Assembly (NCBI GenBank): GCA_024036415.1
Contig: JAMWET010000550.1
Coordinates: 268,501 to 332,500 of the forward strand
Direction: 5' to 3'
Origin: Prochilodus magdalenae
Lineage: Eukaryota; Chordata; Actinopteri; Characiformes; Prochilodontidae
Length of the DNA: 64,000 bases
Shown here: positions 1 to 16,495 of the stretch, piece by piece
Numbering within the stretch: position 1 is the stretch's first letter
Layout: each line of letters begins with the position of its first letter
Notes under the pieces: generated by a model
What the model saw: only the letters and a program-made list of their open reading frames with translations
The model's database searches: none
Told to the model about the DNA's origin: nothing
Program-made: the position numbers and the translations under genes

Positions 1-1586
1 AAAAAAGACATTGTTTTATTTTCCGCCCATTCATTTTACAATAACTAAATGTTTTCAATCATTTGGTAAAAATTCCTGAATATTTTTCATATTGCAATAT
101 ATATCGCAGGGCAAAATAAATTGCAGTGTCATTTTTTTTTCAATATCAAGCATCTCTAGTATTTTCTATATGTTTCTGTATTTTCTTACACATATATACA
201 CATAATTATAGACATAATATACACTTTAAAAGTACATGTAAACTCTTTCAGTTTTGCAGCTGCTAGCACTTTTGGGGATGTGCATTTTATTTTTTTATTT
301 ATTTATTTTATTGGACTTGCACAAAGAGTGCACCTTAGTGCACCTACGCTAATGGTAGTCCTTTGTACACCTGATACCTGGCAGGTAAAGATTTTTTGTT
401 TTGTTTTACACACAGAAATACATTACAAGCCTTTGAGATTTGCAACTGTTAGCACTAACTGGTATAACAGTGTTGGGTAAGGTCTTTAAGTAAAATAATT
501 GAATAATAAATTAGTAATTTTCCCTTAGTTGCAGATTTATGGATGCTATTGTTTGATTTGAAACATTTATTTAACCCCATAGGAGGTCCAGGATTGACAG
601 TTGACCTCCAGTACATGATTCTGCCAATCAGTCCTTTATTAAAATAAACCAAGGCTGCAGATAGAATTGTGATGGCTGAAGCGCTCCCTAAAAGGCAGCG
701 TTTTCCACAGTGTCATTGCTCCTGTCTTCTGCTCTTTCCTTCCTAACCAAATCAGCCATGACACAGAGTATTACGGGATATGTAAGGCAACCAAACAGAG
801 GAGCCTCAGGAGGCTGATTTAGTCAACAAAGGCTAACAGTGAATGAGTAGTCCCCCATTAAAGACCTAATACTATAATTTAGCAAATGTGAACACGTTTT
901 GTTAATTAAATGAAATTAAAAAGTCATTAAGAAGCTAGCTGGCTCACTAACTAGTAAAAAGCACTCAGGCTATAGCTGATGGCAAAACTGCCCAAAAAAC
1001 ACAGTCCCACCAAACTCAAATCCAACATCAGTCCACAATCACCACCATCTTACCAATATCAGTATTTTCACCACAAACTGTCTGTAGTCAGAGCACATGT
1101 GCACGTTAACTTGTCAAGATATGCACGTTCTATTACATGTTTTACATTTACATATATATTTACAGCTTAATTATCTTATCTGTACATACTGTATATAGCT
1201 CATTACTCCAGTACTTGGTCATATCTGTTCTTATCTCACATTGCTCATACTTTTATTTGCCGGTTGCGAGTGTCCCGACTTTGTTTATATATTGTATATC
1301 TTTTCTCAATTCATTTTATAGGACTTCTATATACAGTATTTGATTATGACGGCACTGAATTTCATGTTGAAAAAGTCAGCGTAAGATTCGTCATTCCCAA
1401 ATATGAAAAAAATCTGTACATATCAGAATCTCTGAAAACTGTAAGTGGGATATCAGAAGAATTTTCTTCTTAAGAATGGCTGGTAAATGAGACCAAATGT
1501 TCCTATATCCTATATTCATTTTGCATTTCATTGGTCCATGAGGTGATGTTTGTGTGGTTTAATGTACCAAAATCAGAATTCCTATG
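1..1586. other. AT-rich intergenic sequence
   Basis: No exon, RNA gene or recognisable element. Poly-T and TATA-rich stretches dominate. A few short open frames contain stops and lack splice context. Confidence 0.5.
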
Positions 1587-1740
1587 TATATGAGCTCAGC
1601 AGAAAAAAATAAAATAAAAATCATCTTGCATGTTTAAGGTGATAATTTCAGGCTCCTGAAGACATTACATAAGGATGACGGGGCTATAAATATTTGCGGG
1701 CTGTGAATGACAGGATTCATAGGTTGAGAAGAGGTGGTAC
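1587..1740 (+). mobile_element. Tc1-like element fragment (family shared with 54.3 and 56.0 kb)
   Basis: Matches the first part of the repeat at 56010-56470: GAGCTCAGCA, then the block with AGGATGA and GGGCTATAA in place of CAGGCTGTAA, then ATTCATAG and TTGAGAAGAGGTGGTAC. Only this head is present. Confidence 0.5.
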
Positions 1741-3120
1741 CTGCACCTGGCTATATACACACCCCTATAAATATACACTTATATATACACCCTTTATATA
1801 TACACCCCTTAAGAAACAGTGTGGGTTGCTGGCGAATTTCTACACCCAGTAATAATGTTAATAATGTTAAAGTAATAATGTTAGAGTGTTTGTGCTCACC
1901 CTTGCATCCTTTTCCCCCCTCTGTCACGCTACTAAACGCTGAGAGTGTTGGTGCTCCCCTTCAGCAAAAGAAACCAAAAAAAAAAAAAAAAAAAGTTTTT
2001 CTCTCTCCTGTCTGCTGAGGGCTGTGAGGTCTCGCCCTCCTCCTCATCCCTGTACTTGTTCCCTAGAGGTATTAAAGGTTCTCACACCCATCCCTCCCTC
2101 TGTTTCTCTGGCTTTCCCTTTATTATATAGGGGAGAGTATTTTTTAAAAACTCATCTCCCTTCTTTGTTTCTTTATTTGTTGTACCAGTATCTCCTTACC
2201 CTGACTTCTGCTTATTTTTGTTAGGAGTTTCATAAGATTTAAATCTCTGTACATTCAGGAGGTAACCAGTCTCCCCTGGCGTCCTTTGTTTCCCCATTTC
2301 CCGCTCAAGCTTTTCCCAAATTTGGGTGGGTTTGTGCAGTGGTTACTTTTCCCCCCACTTACATTTAGTTCCCACTTCTGTTTTAAATTCACCTATAACA
2401 CCATGGTGGTAGAGCAATAGGCTGATTGCCCTTCAACATGGTGGCCTGGGTACAAACCCCACTACTTGGGAGGTGTCTCATTTTATCAGTCTTCCTCTTC
2501 TGTTCCATGTTTTGACTGCTTAGCATTTGGGTCCTCTCCAAAACCCCAGTGGTAGCTTGTCTGGCAGAGCCCCTGATTAGAAGCTCTATGCTCCTTTCCA
2601 CCAACAGCTAGCATTACACAGGTGACTCATTTTTGTCTGGTAAGCTTGTACAGTTATGCATGTTTGTTCTGATTGGCTGCCCTGTATTGTGGCTCATTCA
2701 GAAAGCAGTTAGTATTAAACACACTTCAAAACTTCAGCTTGAGGTGGGCAGAGCCAAAGTCTGTAGCCTCAATAGAGAGATATATGTAAATGTGATCATT
2801 TGTGAACATCAAGACAGGTGGATTTTGCATCCTGGGACTGAAGATTAAATAGATTTATAACTTTAGCAGTGTTTTTCCTGATACATTAAACTCAAAATCA
2901 CGGGCAATTCAGTTTTCCATTATATGGGTTCTACAACAGGACAATCAGTAACAAATTCAGTAAACTGCAGGACCACTAGAGCTAACAGCCTGCTGTTAAG
3001 GGCTAGCTTGGATTGAATGAGATTCTACTGGCTCTGTAAAAAACAAACCATCTTCCATGGTGTCTGTTTAAATCGGACCCAAATGTTCTGGCTCTCGAGC
3101 ATTGTTTATTAAATGGCAGG
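1741..3120. other. Intergenic, with a possible tRNA-like SINE remnant at about 2396-2520
   Basis: Pyrimidine-rich from about 1890 to 2340. At 2396-2470 an A-box-like TGGTAGAGCAATAGG and a B-box-like GGGTACAAACCCC are spaced as in a tRNA-derived SINE head, but it is decayed. No coding evidence. Confidence 0.3.
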
Positions 3121-4480
3121 GTAATGTATCATATCTCTTGGAGCTAGTTTTTAATGAACTGTGATGGTGAAGCCCTTGCACTATAAAAACCTCCGGACGG
3201 ATCAGAGAGCATCTTTAAAACATTCTTCAGATATCAGCGTAGTATTGCATTTTTCAGATATCAGTGCTGTATTAAATCTCCGCGCTTTTGCTCGTCTCAG
3301 AAGTGAAATACAGCTTTCAGTCCTGTCTGATCCGAAGAGGAATGTCACGGATTCCTTCCCTTATTACAGTTGGCTCTGGCAGGTCCCAGATCAGCCTGGG
3401 CCCTGGACTCAGGAAAGGAGCGTCATCCTGACGAGCACACTCACCAGCCTGTTTGGATTAAAAACAAATATGGTAGTATATTATTACTTGGCTCCGAATC
3501 ATCCTGAAGCTTTGGAGGAGGTTGTGTTGGACTGCAAAGCCTCCTGGGCACTTTGTATATGTATTTTTCATGCGGTATTACACCCGGTTTATTAGAAGCA
3601 TGCAATACCTGCTGGGCGAAAACAAGTCTGAATCGTCTCTGCCATTACCAGGCAAACAAACAGGCACTCGGCCTGCACAGCCCAGCCAGAGCCTCGCAGG
3701 AATCCACTGTTTGTTTTCCATGCGGTATTAGAGGTCAGCTTCTCAATCCTCAGGTAAATTTTGCTTGGCGGCGAGAAAAAAAAAAAAGAAAAAGGGATAA
3801 ATATTTTCGCGGAAGCTGGCCCTACAAAAAAAAAAAAATAATGTTCACCCTCTTTCGGCTTTTCCTTTGCCAGGCGTGGAGTGCTTGGGCGGATCTTTCT
3901 TTTTTTTCCCTTCTCTCTTTTCACCTCAGAGAAGTGCCGGTCCATGCTTTGCAGGACTGACCGACACGCTTGTTTATTTTTCCCATGCCTACTGCAAATT
4001 CCAACATTTCCCCTCACTGAAAGGATCCATGTGTGCCCGGGCCAGCGTCGCCCAAGTAAAGAGCGAGGGAGGAGGTAGAAAAAAAGAGGAAAAGAGAGCG
4101 GGTAGGAAAAATATCAACAAGTTGTCATTTACATCAGAACAAAAACAAATAAACCCTAGAGAAAGAAGCAGTTAAGGTTTTTTTTTTCTTTTTTCTTTCC
4201 TTCATTTTAACATAAGGAATCTCTCTCATGTGGCTTCGGGCCGGCCGCCAGCCAAATCTAATATGGATTTATATACAAAGGAAGTGCCTAGTTTAACATA
4301 ATGAATATTCAATCATGCATGGACCCTGTAAAGCAATTTCACAGGAGTAATTGAAAGCAGACTTTGTTTACAACAAGATAGGAGAGCAGAGCAGAAAAAA
4401 AATGAAAATAAAGAGCTAAACTGTTGACCCAAAGGGGCCCGAAAAATCTCATGCTGGATTAAGTGTTTACACTGCTGGCA
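3121..4480. promoter_or_regulatory. Candidate conserved non-coding region
   Basis: Long unique stretch of even composition with few simple repeats apart from short A/T runs. It includes the AT-rich, homeobox-site-like block at about 4257-4330. Overlapping open frames exist on both strands but none has protein character or splice support. Conservation cannot be tested here. Confidence 0.3.
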
Positions 4481-4767
4481 TGGATTCCACTAAATGAGGC
4501 TGAATTCCAGCAGTGGATCAGTGCATTCTAACCCCTGTGATCCAGTTACTGAGCGATGTCAGAGCGCATGGACCCCATGGCTCTCTGGGGACCCGCAGCC
4601 CTCAATACTGCACTTGTGGGGGCGAGGTGTAAGAGCCAGGCCACGTACAGGTCCTTCATTCATCAGTCCGGGGCTTCGATTAGGCTCAGAGCTCCTGCCT
4701 CATATCACTGTGCTCATGTTCTGTTTGTGCTAATTCTCCCAAACGCTCCTGACAGAGGAACTGTTGT

Positions 4768-5463
4768 TTACAGTGTCAAAGAGAACATGTACTGTATATT
4801 AGTTAAGCATATAGCTACACTACAGAACCCATTTTCATTTTTTCAGTTTTTTGTATTGGTGGTGACAATTTTAGCCTTCTTTGAGCGGAGCTCCAAAAAC
4901 ACTAGCCAGTACATGACTAGCAAATACAGCTTTAACAGTTTGGCACACAATCATCATTATTGATAGGGACTGTTCTTACAATGTTAACTATTACAGTCCA
5001 ATTTTCAGACTTTGGGATGCAATTGGGCACTTAATGGTAATGCCAACTTGTTTTTTGTTAAAGTGCTTTAAAGTTGTTTAAAGTGTAAAAGAGAAAATGT
5101 GTATTAACACACATACATGAAGCATATAGCTTCACCACGGAATATGGACTAATCTATCAGATTAAAAATAAAATATATAAATTATTAAACTTTCAATTTC
5201 TTTTTGGTGTTGACAATTTTAACATTTTTTAAACTCCAATAACTCTAGCAGGTTCATGAATATAAAACACAAATTTGAACAGTCTGACAGAGAATCATCA
5301 TACATTTCATTTAAATAAAAAAAAATTAAAAAAGCCTGAATTTGTGTTGTGGTACTTACAATTCTTACATTGTTATTTGTAATTGCACACGGATTTACAG
5401 ACTTTGGGACGTACTGTGTGCATCCCAGTTGCACACTTAAGACTAATGCTAAATAGTTTGTAC
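4768..5463. repeat. Old tandem duplication (two diverged units)
   Basis: Units at about 4768-5056 and 5083-5463 share blocks in the same order: AGTGT(C/A)AAAGAGAA, AAGCATATAGCT, GACAATTTTA, AGAATCATCAT or CAATCATCAT, CAGACTTTGGGA, and TTGGGCACTTAA or TTGCACACTTAA. Unit two is longer because of insertions. Divergence is high, so the duplication is old. Confidence 0.6.
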
Positions 5464-6414
5464 TACATGGAAAACAATGAAGTCTCCCAAATGTAACAAT
5501 AAAACAAGGGGTGCACCCCAATTGGCCACATAATACTAAAACTAAAAAGTGTTGGAGTATATAGTATATAGTACAGTTACAAACATCAACGTTCAGTACA
5601 CTTAAAAATCCACAATGCACATTTAGAACTAGTCAGTTTTAGAGTATGGTAACGATGGACACTTTTGTCTCACAATGCAATGGGAAAAAGACAAATTTCA
5701 CATCTGGAAAATTTAGAGAGAGAGAGAGAGGAAAAAAAACAAAAACAAAAAAAAAACAACAACAACGCAGACAGTGATGTAACAGCGACCAGAAATGGTG
5801 TATAAATGTGAGTTCAACAGCTTGTAAAAATAAAAATGTATTCTAGTAAACAATGTGTTTATTTTTTGTGTACGGTAATAAAACCCCCTGCTGAAGCAGC
5901 ATTGAGAGTCCAACCTCGTATGATGTGAGCTTCATCACTTCCTGCAAGTAAAAAAGGACATTGTATGCTAATACTGTGTGTAGTAGGCTGCTGAACTCCT
6001 AGCATAGTGTGTAGTATTAGTGTGTAGTACAGAATTGAGATGGAGCAATTTATTTCAAAACGATGGGATCTAACTGCTCACCATGTAACCACAAGGGATG
6101 ACAAGAACACAGTCTCACTTATCGCTCTAAAATGCAGGGGTGTGGCTAAAAATGTCCACCTATAACGTAAATCTACTTGTGTTTTGAGGGTGATGGACGA
6201 TTTTGTTAAAAAGTAACATTATGGACACAATTTTAAAGTAAATCGAAGTGATGTTTTAAACACAGCATTAAGATAAAAAAATATTTATCAATTATTTTCA
6301 CCAACTGAAACTTATTGGTTGGGTCTGATACAGATACTTCCCAATAGAAAATACTATAAATTATGATTTATAGGCCATTCTTAACAGTGTGCATTGAAAT
6401 TTAGTATTTAGACA
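5464..6414. other. Intergenic, nothing recognised
   Basis: Short (GA)n at 5715-5729 and an A/C-rich stretch. No splice-supported open frame. Confidence 0.45.
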
Positions 6415-6876
6415 CTGTGCTCGCTCACTGTCCGCTCTATTAGGCACTTCTTGCTGGTCAGAGACAATGGCTCATCTGCTGCTGCACAGTTTGTGTTGGT
6501 CATTTTCTAAACCCTCATCAGTCATTCAGAGGCTGGACAGGTTTGGCTGAAGGACTATTTTCAGTGCAGACAGTGAGGTGTTTAAACACTCCAGCAGCAC
6601 TACTGTGTCTAATCCAGCACAACACACACTAACACCACTACTACGTCAGTGTCACTGGAGTGCTGAGAACGATCCACCACCCAAATAATACCTGCTCTGT
6701 GGTGGTCTGGTGCAGGTCCTGACCACTGAAGAACAGGGTAGTAAACAGAAATCAGATGGACTACTGTCTGTAACTGCAGGACAATAATTTGTTGATATAT
6801 GGTAAGTGGAGCTGATAAAATCGACAATGAGTGTTGATGCAAGGAGGTGTACTTAATAAAGAGTTCAGTGAGTGCA
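6415..6876. mobile_element. MITE with TCACTGNCC...TTATTAGG type inverted ends
   Basis: The left end contains CTCACTGTCCGCTCTATTAGG and the right end its inverted counterpart CTTAATAAAGAGTTCAGTGAG. Between them is the widespread fish block around ATCCACCACCCAAATAAT and GGTAAGTGGAGCTGATAAAAT. Non-autonomous DNA transposon with no coding capacity. Related elements are at 26000-26499 and, for the middle block, 45230-45480. Confidence 0.7.
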
Positions 6877-7079
6877 TGATGAAGTTGTTTGTCTTATTCT
6901 TTTCCAGTGGATTGTTTAAAGCAAACATTCTGAAAACACGTGGATACATTTGACACTACTAGGTTACTGCAAACCAAGGAAGAAAGCATACTCGTGTGTA
7001 TTTACAAAGACTCGTGTCCCCAAATTTTTGACAGCTGGTGTATCAATGGATGGCAATGGGTGAACAAATTAGGCTAAGA

Positions 7080-7750
7080 ATGAAAAGAATCAACGCGGAG
7101 GAACGACCTCAATCACATGCACATTTCACATCAGCGGCTTTCCGCTCTGATGATAACACGCCAGTTAGCATACAAGGCTTGCTCTTCCCGCCCATGAATA
7201 AATAATTCTTGCTGAATGTTATCTAGATAGAGCAATGACCATTCCACAAAGCCGTAATGACAGCAAGCTTTTTGAGTCAGCTGAAAGAGATGGAAATTGA
7301 CTTGGATCAACTGCTCTTCTTTCTGTAATTTATTCCACACTTTTTTTTCTTTTTAGCAAATGAGGGGGGAAAGGTCCTACACGGTTAAACGATGACAGAA
7401 AAGGGTAGATTCTAAGCAGCTTTCTCAAGCAGCAAGTGTTCACTTTAATTCTGCAAAATAAAACAGGTTATCAGGTTTATTTTGCGATTCCAGGCAACCT
7501 TAATAAATCGGCTTAGCCACAGCCTAACAGCTTCATTCGCCGCAAATCTGTCCTCGCCAATAACATGCACCACTAAGCACAGATTAATTTAATAACTCTT
7601 TAATATTCTCGGCAGAGTAGGGTACCACGCAGTCCATAGCATATGGGTCTCTTCGCAGAATAGAATATTGCTGTGGCTGCAGATTGAAAATTACGTAATC
7701 GTGTCATTTATATTCTATTCACTCTCTTCAAAGCTGCGCTAAAAAGTCCA
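7080..7750. promoter_or_regulatory. Candidate conserved non-coding region
   Basis: Complex, repeat-free sequence with several homeodomain-type TAAT motifs and long stretches that look constrained (around 7130-7340 and 7500-7740). A 69-codon minus-strand open frame covers part of it but has no start context, family or splice sites. Judged from texture only. Confidence 0.35.
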
Positions 7751-7880
7751 GACGGTTCACCCACCGCTGGGAAGATTGCAGAATCTCCTTGTGGTATCAA
7801 GCTGTAAAAGGATTATATGCAATCGGTCACTTTGCGAAGATTCGAAGAGTTTGGAGATTTCATGTTTCATGGTTGGTGAA

Positions 7881-7913
7881 TGGTGGTGGTGGTGGTGGTG
7901 GTGGTGATGGTGG
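7881..7913 (+). repeat. (TGG)n microsatellite
   Basis: About eleven TGG/TGA units. The reverse strand spells a His run in one frame, which is a microsatellite artefact and not a protein tag. Confidence 0.9.
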
Positions 7914-8006
7914 ACTCCATAGTTGTGAGCTGTCAGGATATTCTTCTTCAAGGGTTCTTTGGTAAAACCAGTGTTCATATATACAGTAGAACTAACAAGT
8001 CAACTG

Positions 8007-8552
8007 AAGGTGCCATAGAATGCATTGATTCAGCATTTTAGATTGTTCCGATATCCACAAATGAGGCATGCCAGTTTGGTCTGGGTGAACAATGGCCAGA
8101 TCTGATTTTTCATACCCATTACCCATTTATAACCCTTTAATCAGTTTCTAGAATGAAACAAGCTGTTTTTCCTTTTTTAGTAAATTTAAGGCACCTGTAA
8201 AAGCTGTATCATTTAAGGTGGGACAGAACATTTAGTTAAGAAGCTGGTGAACAGGAAGCCATGTTGAATGGAAGATGAACATCAGCCATGGCTGTTGACA
8301 GTTTAGTTCCTTGGAAAGGATATGAAAAGTGCCAACATCCTCATTCACAGCCATTTCATTGCAGTAGCTCCATGGTCATATGTAAACTTGGGGCTGTAAA
8401 TATTAATATGTAAATATGAATCAGCCCATTTTAATGGCCTCTTTTGCACATGTGGATTCATATTTGAAAGGGGGAGACAACAGTGTCTGAGATTCATGGT
8501 CAGCTATGCCATTATACAGTGTATATACAGTTTTCCATTCTATGGCACCTTT
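8007..8552. mobile_element. MITE with AAGGTGCCATAGAATG inverted ends
   Basis: AAGGTGCCATAGAATG at 8007-8022 is mirrored by CATTCTATGGCACCTT at 8537-8552. The 546-bp unit has no coding content. Perfect 16-bp inverted ends argue for a non-autonomous DNA transposon. Confidence 0.75.
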
Positions 8553-9284
8553 AAGCAGTCTTACCATGCTCACATGCTTATTGACATGGCAAGAGGGAAC
8601 GATGTGACTGATGACACCTGCTCAACTGTTTCAATAGGAACAGTGGCATATGCATTTAAAGCTATGGAAAAGACGCCAGTAAATATGGGTTGACAGCCGA
8701 GACTGTAAGCACACATTAATTGACGGTAATGCTCACACATTGGCAGAAGAACAACTATTCCACATGTGGCTAAGAATCTCAATGCTGGACACGATCAGAA
8801 CAGCAAGGAACAGTCTGTCTACAACTACATGCAGAAGGATATTGCAGTAGAGCAGCAGTCCAGGAACCCCTCATCACAAAGCCGAATGCACATTTCAGAG
8901 TTCACTGGTGCAAAAACCTTAGGTCTACAGAGATGTGGACCTCCATGTTCTCCAAAAGTGGGAGAGTAGTACAGACCTGAGTGCTCTGTTAGGGAGTGAG
9001 GGCATGTATAGAACCTAAATGGCTCATACAGGCTGTATTTTTATGTATTTGTGCTGGAAATGTACCCAACATGTTTTTCACCTGACATTCATTTCCACAT
9101 GAAAAGCCATACGGCTGTTTTTTTTCCCCTGTACTGTCATTTTTTTCTCGTTTCTTAGAACTTCTCTCCAGTTCCTCCTCTCACTGACAGTAGCCACTTA
9201 ATTGACTTACTTGGTGGTTTGCCCTGTTTGGGTTTCCCTCTGAAACCCCAAAGTTTCCAAGCATGTCTTTGTTTAAAACATGTC

Positions 9285-9287
<3 letters not shown>
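8553..9287. other. Intergenic, nothing recognised
   Basis: Unique sequence with short open frames on both strands and no splice or family support. Confidence 0.4.

Positions 9288-9316
<29 letters not shown>
9288..9316 (+). repeat. Poly-A tract (29 nt)
   Basis: Uninterrupted A run. It could be the tail of a retroposed copy, but no parent sequence was recognised upstream. Confidence 0.9.
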
Positions 9317-9318
<2 letters not shown>

Positions 9319-9837
9319 TGTGGTTTGTCTTGCTGGAGAGGGAAAGAGAGAGGGACGCTATTACTTCGGTGCCTATTCAGCAATCAGCATAGATGACTGT
9401 GCATAACAACTTACACAGCCTACTCTTACTGGGCAAGCTACTATTGGCTGGCTTTATTAAAACAGTAAATAAACAGAGTGAAGTAGTAGTTGGAGATGGA
9501 AAACGATCTGAATTGGGTGTTTTCCTTGCCGCAGGAAAACAGCCTGGCCGTGTGTGATTCATGCTAGGATAAACAGGAGGGCACAGAGTGCTCAGATTGC
9601 TCTGGAGCTAAGCATGGATTACAGAAGAGTCATTGTGTGCTGCCGTCCCTGCACTTAAGATCCAAAGGAACTCAATCTATCAGTGTTGGGTGCTCTAGTG
9701 TAGGAGAGGTTAAAGTGATAATTGGGTGAAAAATCTGATGTACACAAATTTCCCCTTACCCCAAATATAATTTACTCCTTCGGTTTGGCAATGAAGCTAA
9801 CAGGCTAATCTAGCTAAAGTAATAGGAACTAATAAAA

Positions 9838-10158
9838 ACCCTTTACGTGGTGCAGTATGTGGCAGCAATAAGGGCCTGAGTTTTGAAGTTCATCTCAGGT
9901 GTGGTGATTGGGGTTCTTTCTGCATGGAGTTTGTATGTTCTCCCAGTGTCTGCGTGGGTTTCCTTCCAAAGACATGCAGTTAGATGAGTCAGAAATGCTA
10001 AATTGAACGTGTATGTCAATTTGTGCAGGACTAGAGACCTGTCCAGGGCACTTCCTCCCCCCACCAACTTTCACCCAACGAGTGCTGGGATAGACTCCAG
10101 TATCCCCCATGACCAAAAGAATAAGCAGCTCAGAAGAATTAATGAATGAATGAATGAG
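9838..10158 (+). mobile_element. Interspersed repeat with (ATGA)n tail
   Basis: Contains the common vertebrate/fish repeat core with TTTGTATGTTCTCCCAGTG, GCGTGGGTTTCCTTCC, AAAGACATGCAGTTAG and GCTGGGATAGACTCCAG, and ends in AATGAATGAATGAATGA. The tail and block order indicate a retroposed SINE or LINE 3' end. Exact class uncertain. Confidence 0.65.
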
Positions 10159-10600
10159 AAACCCATCCTATTAGCATCCTGCTAACTTCTGCCCAAAAAT
10201 CAGGACATGCTTTAAAATATACAAGGAGTTATACCCTAATAATCGAAACTAAACTCATATAAGAGATTCACTCAAAGAAGAGTCAAAAAGTAGAATCTGG
10301 AATGGCTCTTGTAATTAACTGGGCTATCTACTTTTTTCCATTTTTATAGATGGCAATTCACATTAGCAAGTCTGTGTAAGGGATTTTAAACCACACCACG
10401 CATTTGTCCCTTTTACTCCTTCAGTTGTTCAGCATCTCCAGCGGTGGAAAGCAGCACTAGTATTAATTCAAGGCCACACAAGACATCAAAAATGGCATCA
10501 ACTCCCTCATGAGCAAAATCTATAATGCCACAACACCCCAAAAAGCTTAGCTAAATAATGTATCACTTTAAAACAAAAGCACACAAGTCTGGTGTCTGAT

Positions 10601-11083
10601 TATACTCATCATGAAAATACTAGCTGCACCCAGAAGGAGGTGTCAGATTGCAGTGCTATTGGGAAGCAAGATAAAGGTTACCAGGAACAATAAGACTGAC
10701 ATGGGCGATATTTATTGAGCTACACATACAGAAGTAGTGTCTCTCAGTGTGGCGTTGGGTTGCTATGTTCCCTGATGCAACACGCTAGATGTCTAAGCAG
10801 GGAGTTGTAGAGGTTCCTTCTGGTGCACTGTGATAATCCATCCCATGCAGCTTGAATATTCTTACACAGTTCTTGCAGATTTTGAAGTAGGGATGGAGGT
10901 GAAGTGACACCAGGCCTTCTGGACATGCAACGAATGACAACAAACCGCATCACCTTGTTTACATCACATGCGCTGCCAAGCATGAAACTTGAATCATTAG
11001 CATGAATCGCAACGCCAAAGCTACCCACCGAGTTTCATTCCTGTCGGTTAATTCCATTCAACAATTCTTTTGATGATGAGTAT
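10601..11083 (-). mobile_element. Tc1/mariner-derived element (family A), non-autonomous
   Basis: Ends TACTCATCATGAAAA and TTTTGATGATGAGTA form inverted termini, with adjoining GCACCCAGAAGGAG. The interior shows the reverse complement of CTGAGAGACACTACTTCTGT, seen also at 15313-15897 and 31041-31702. Internally deleted, with no usable transposase. Confidence 0.75.
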
Positions 11084-14639
<3,556 letters not shown>

Positions 14640-14815
14640 GTCCTCCCTCGAAGCTAGCGGAGTCCGAACACAGCAGCGGTTCTCTGGAGCAAGCTCTGTG
14701 ATTAGGTCCTCCCTGAAGCCAGAGGAACTCTGAACACCGCGGCTGGTCAGCCTTCTGTCTGGGTAATGTCCTCCTCGAAGCAGAGGGAGCTGAACTCCCA
14801 CTCCGCGAAGTTAGC
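14640..14815. repeat. Three imperfect, relatively CpG-rich tandem repeats
   Basis: The motif GTCCTCC(C)T(C)GAAGC followed by AG.GGA..C.GAAC recurs at about 14639, 14705 and 14768. Next comes AGTTAGCGGCTACCGCTAACG, an inverted GTTAGCGG/CCGCTAAC pair. This looks like transposon interior and not a gene promoter. Confidence 0.5.
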
Positions 14816-15312
14816 GGCTACCGCTAACGAAGGTGGCTGAGCTCCAACAGTCACTGGCCAGGCCCAAACACACCGCAAAGTTGGGTCACTGTGGTTTACC
14901 CACCTAAAGTTAGTCAACGGTCAGTTTTTTACTGAACACTAACTCCATTTATTGGACAGTTTTAGCTATGCTTCCGAACTCCCTCCAACACTCCCCCGAA
15001 CCGCCTTCTTTCGTCTCTCCCGCTCCGGCTTCTCTCTCTCCAAGTCCCACCCCTAGATTGACACTATAGGTCAGTTACAGCTGTTCAGCCAATGAGTAAA
15101 GAGTACACCTAACCTGCTGACACCAAACACCTGCTCAGCTAGTACACTACAACCTAGCTTTGCGGGACAGCTCTGCTCTTAAAGCAACAGACATCTATTT
15201 TACCAGAAATGAACTTTTGTGTTTTTAATGAACTATTAATACAATTGTACATATTTTTAACCAGCCTACAAATCTACCATAACTAAAAGTTATCATTGTG
15301 GGCCATGAGAAC

Positions 15313-15897
15313 ATACCCATCATCAAAAGAATAGTTGCACCAAGAAGAATTTAGAAGACAGGAATAAAACTTGACATTGTGAGACATGCTGGTGATTCAA
15401 ATTTCACGCGTATCTGCGCATGTGACGTAAGCAAGAACGGGTCTTATCGCTGTACTGAAACAACAGCCACAATGGCGGACATTCATTGAGCAATGATGCC
15501 TTCATGAGTCATCCTGTCGAACAACACAGAACTACATTCACACAGACTGCTACAACCCACCACGTCAACGTCACCAAAGACTACAGCGGTGTTTTGCCAG
15601 ACTGTCATGGAATGACTTAGAATGACAGTGGGTCATCATTAGTGACGAGTGAGCAGTTGAGGAGGAACTGTGTGAAAATATTCAGGCTGCATAGGATGGA
15701 TTATTATGTGGCATTAGCAACCATGGCAGCTCGTGCTATACTGAGAGACACTACTTCTGTATGTATAGCTCAGTAAATATTGTCCATATCAGTCTAAATG
15801 TATCATCATTTATTGTTTCTGATAATCTTTTATCTTCCTTCCCAATAGCATTCCAATCCCACACCTCCTTCTGGATGCAACTATTTTTTTGATGACG
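15313..15897 (+). mobile_element. Tc1/mariner-derived element (family A)
   Basis: Left end CATCATCAAAAGAATAGTTG, right end CAACTATTTTTTTGATGACG. The interior block with CATTCAT and TACATTCACACAGACTG corresponds to the degenerate transposase at 31217-31471. Not coding. Confidence 0.75.
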
Positions 15898-16217
15898 AAA
15901 GACAGATTATGTCATTCACATACAGCTGCTCATGCACAGTGATAATCCTACACATATACACAACAGAAAGTATAAAATATTTAAATGAATAAAAAGTCCA
16001 GAGTGTCTAGTATCGATGCTCCTTCTCTCATGTGGAATCTCATTGTCTATCTTTCCTTACTCCTTTATGTGTTTTATTCCAAGCTCAAGCATTTAAGATT
16101 AAGCTGCATTTGTAATTTATTATTTACCTCTGTGAAGTGCCTGTGTGGGTTTTACCTCGACTAAATACCCTCTCAAAATCCTGCAAGATTGATTGTTTTT
16201 GGAATAAGCTGCATTGT

Positions 16218-16495
<278 letters not shown>

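Noticed and set aside
3161..3595. 144-codon plus-strand frame
   Set aside because: No recognisable family, no splice or promoter signals, and competing frames overlap on both strands. Treated as possible conserved non-coding DNA instead.
7757..7978. Open frame with a run of ten His
   Set aside because: Reverse translation of the (TGG)n repeat. No gene structure around it.
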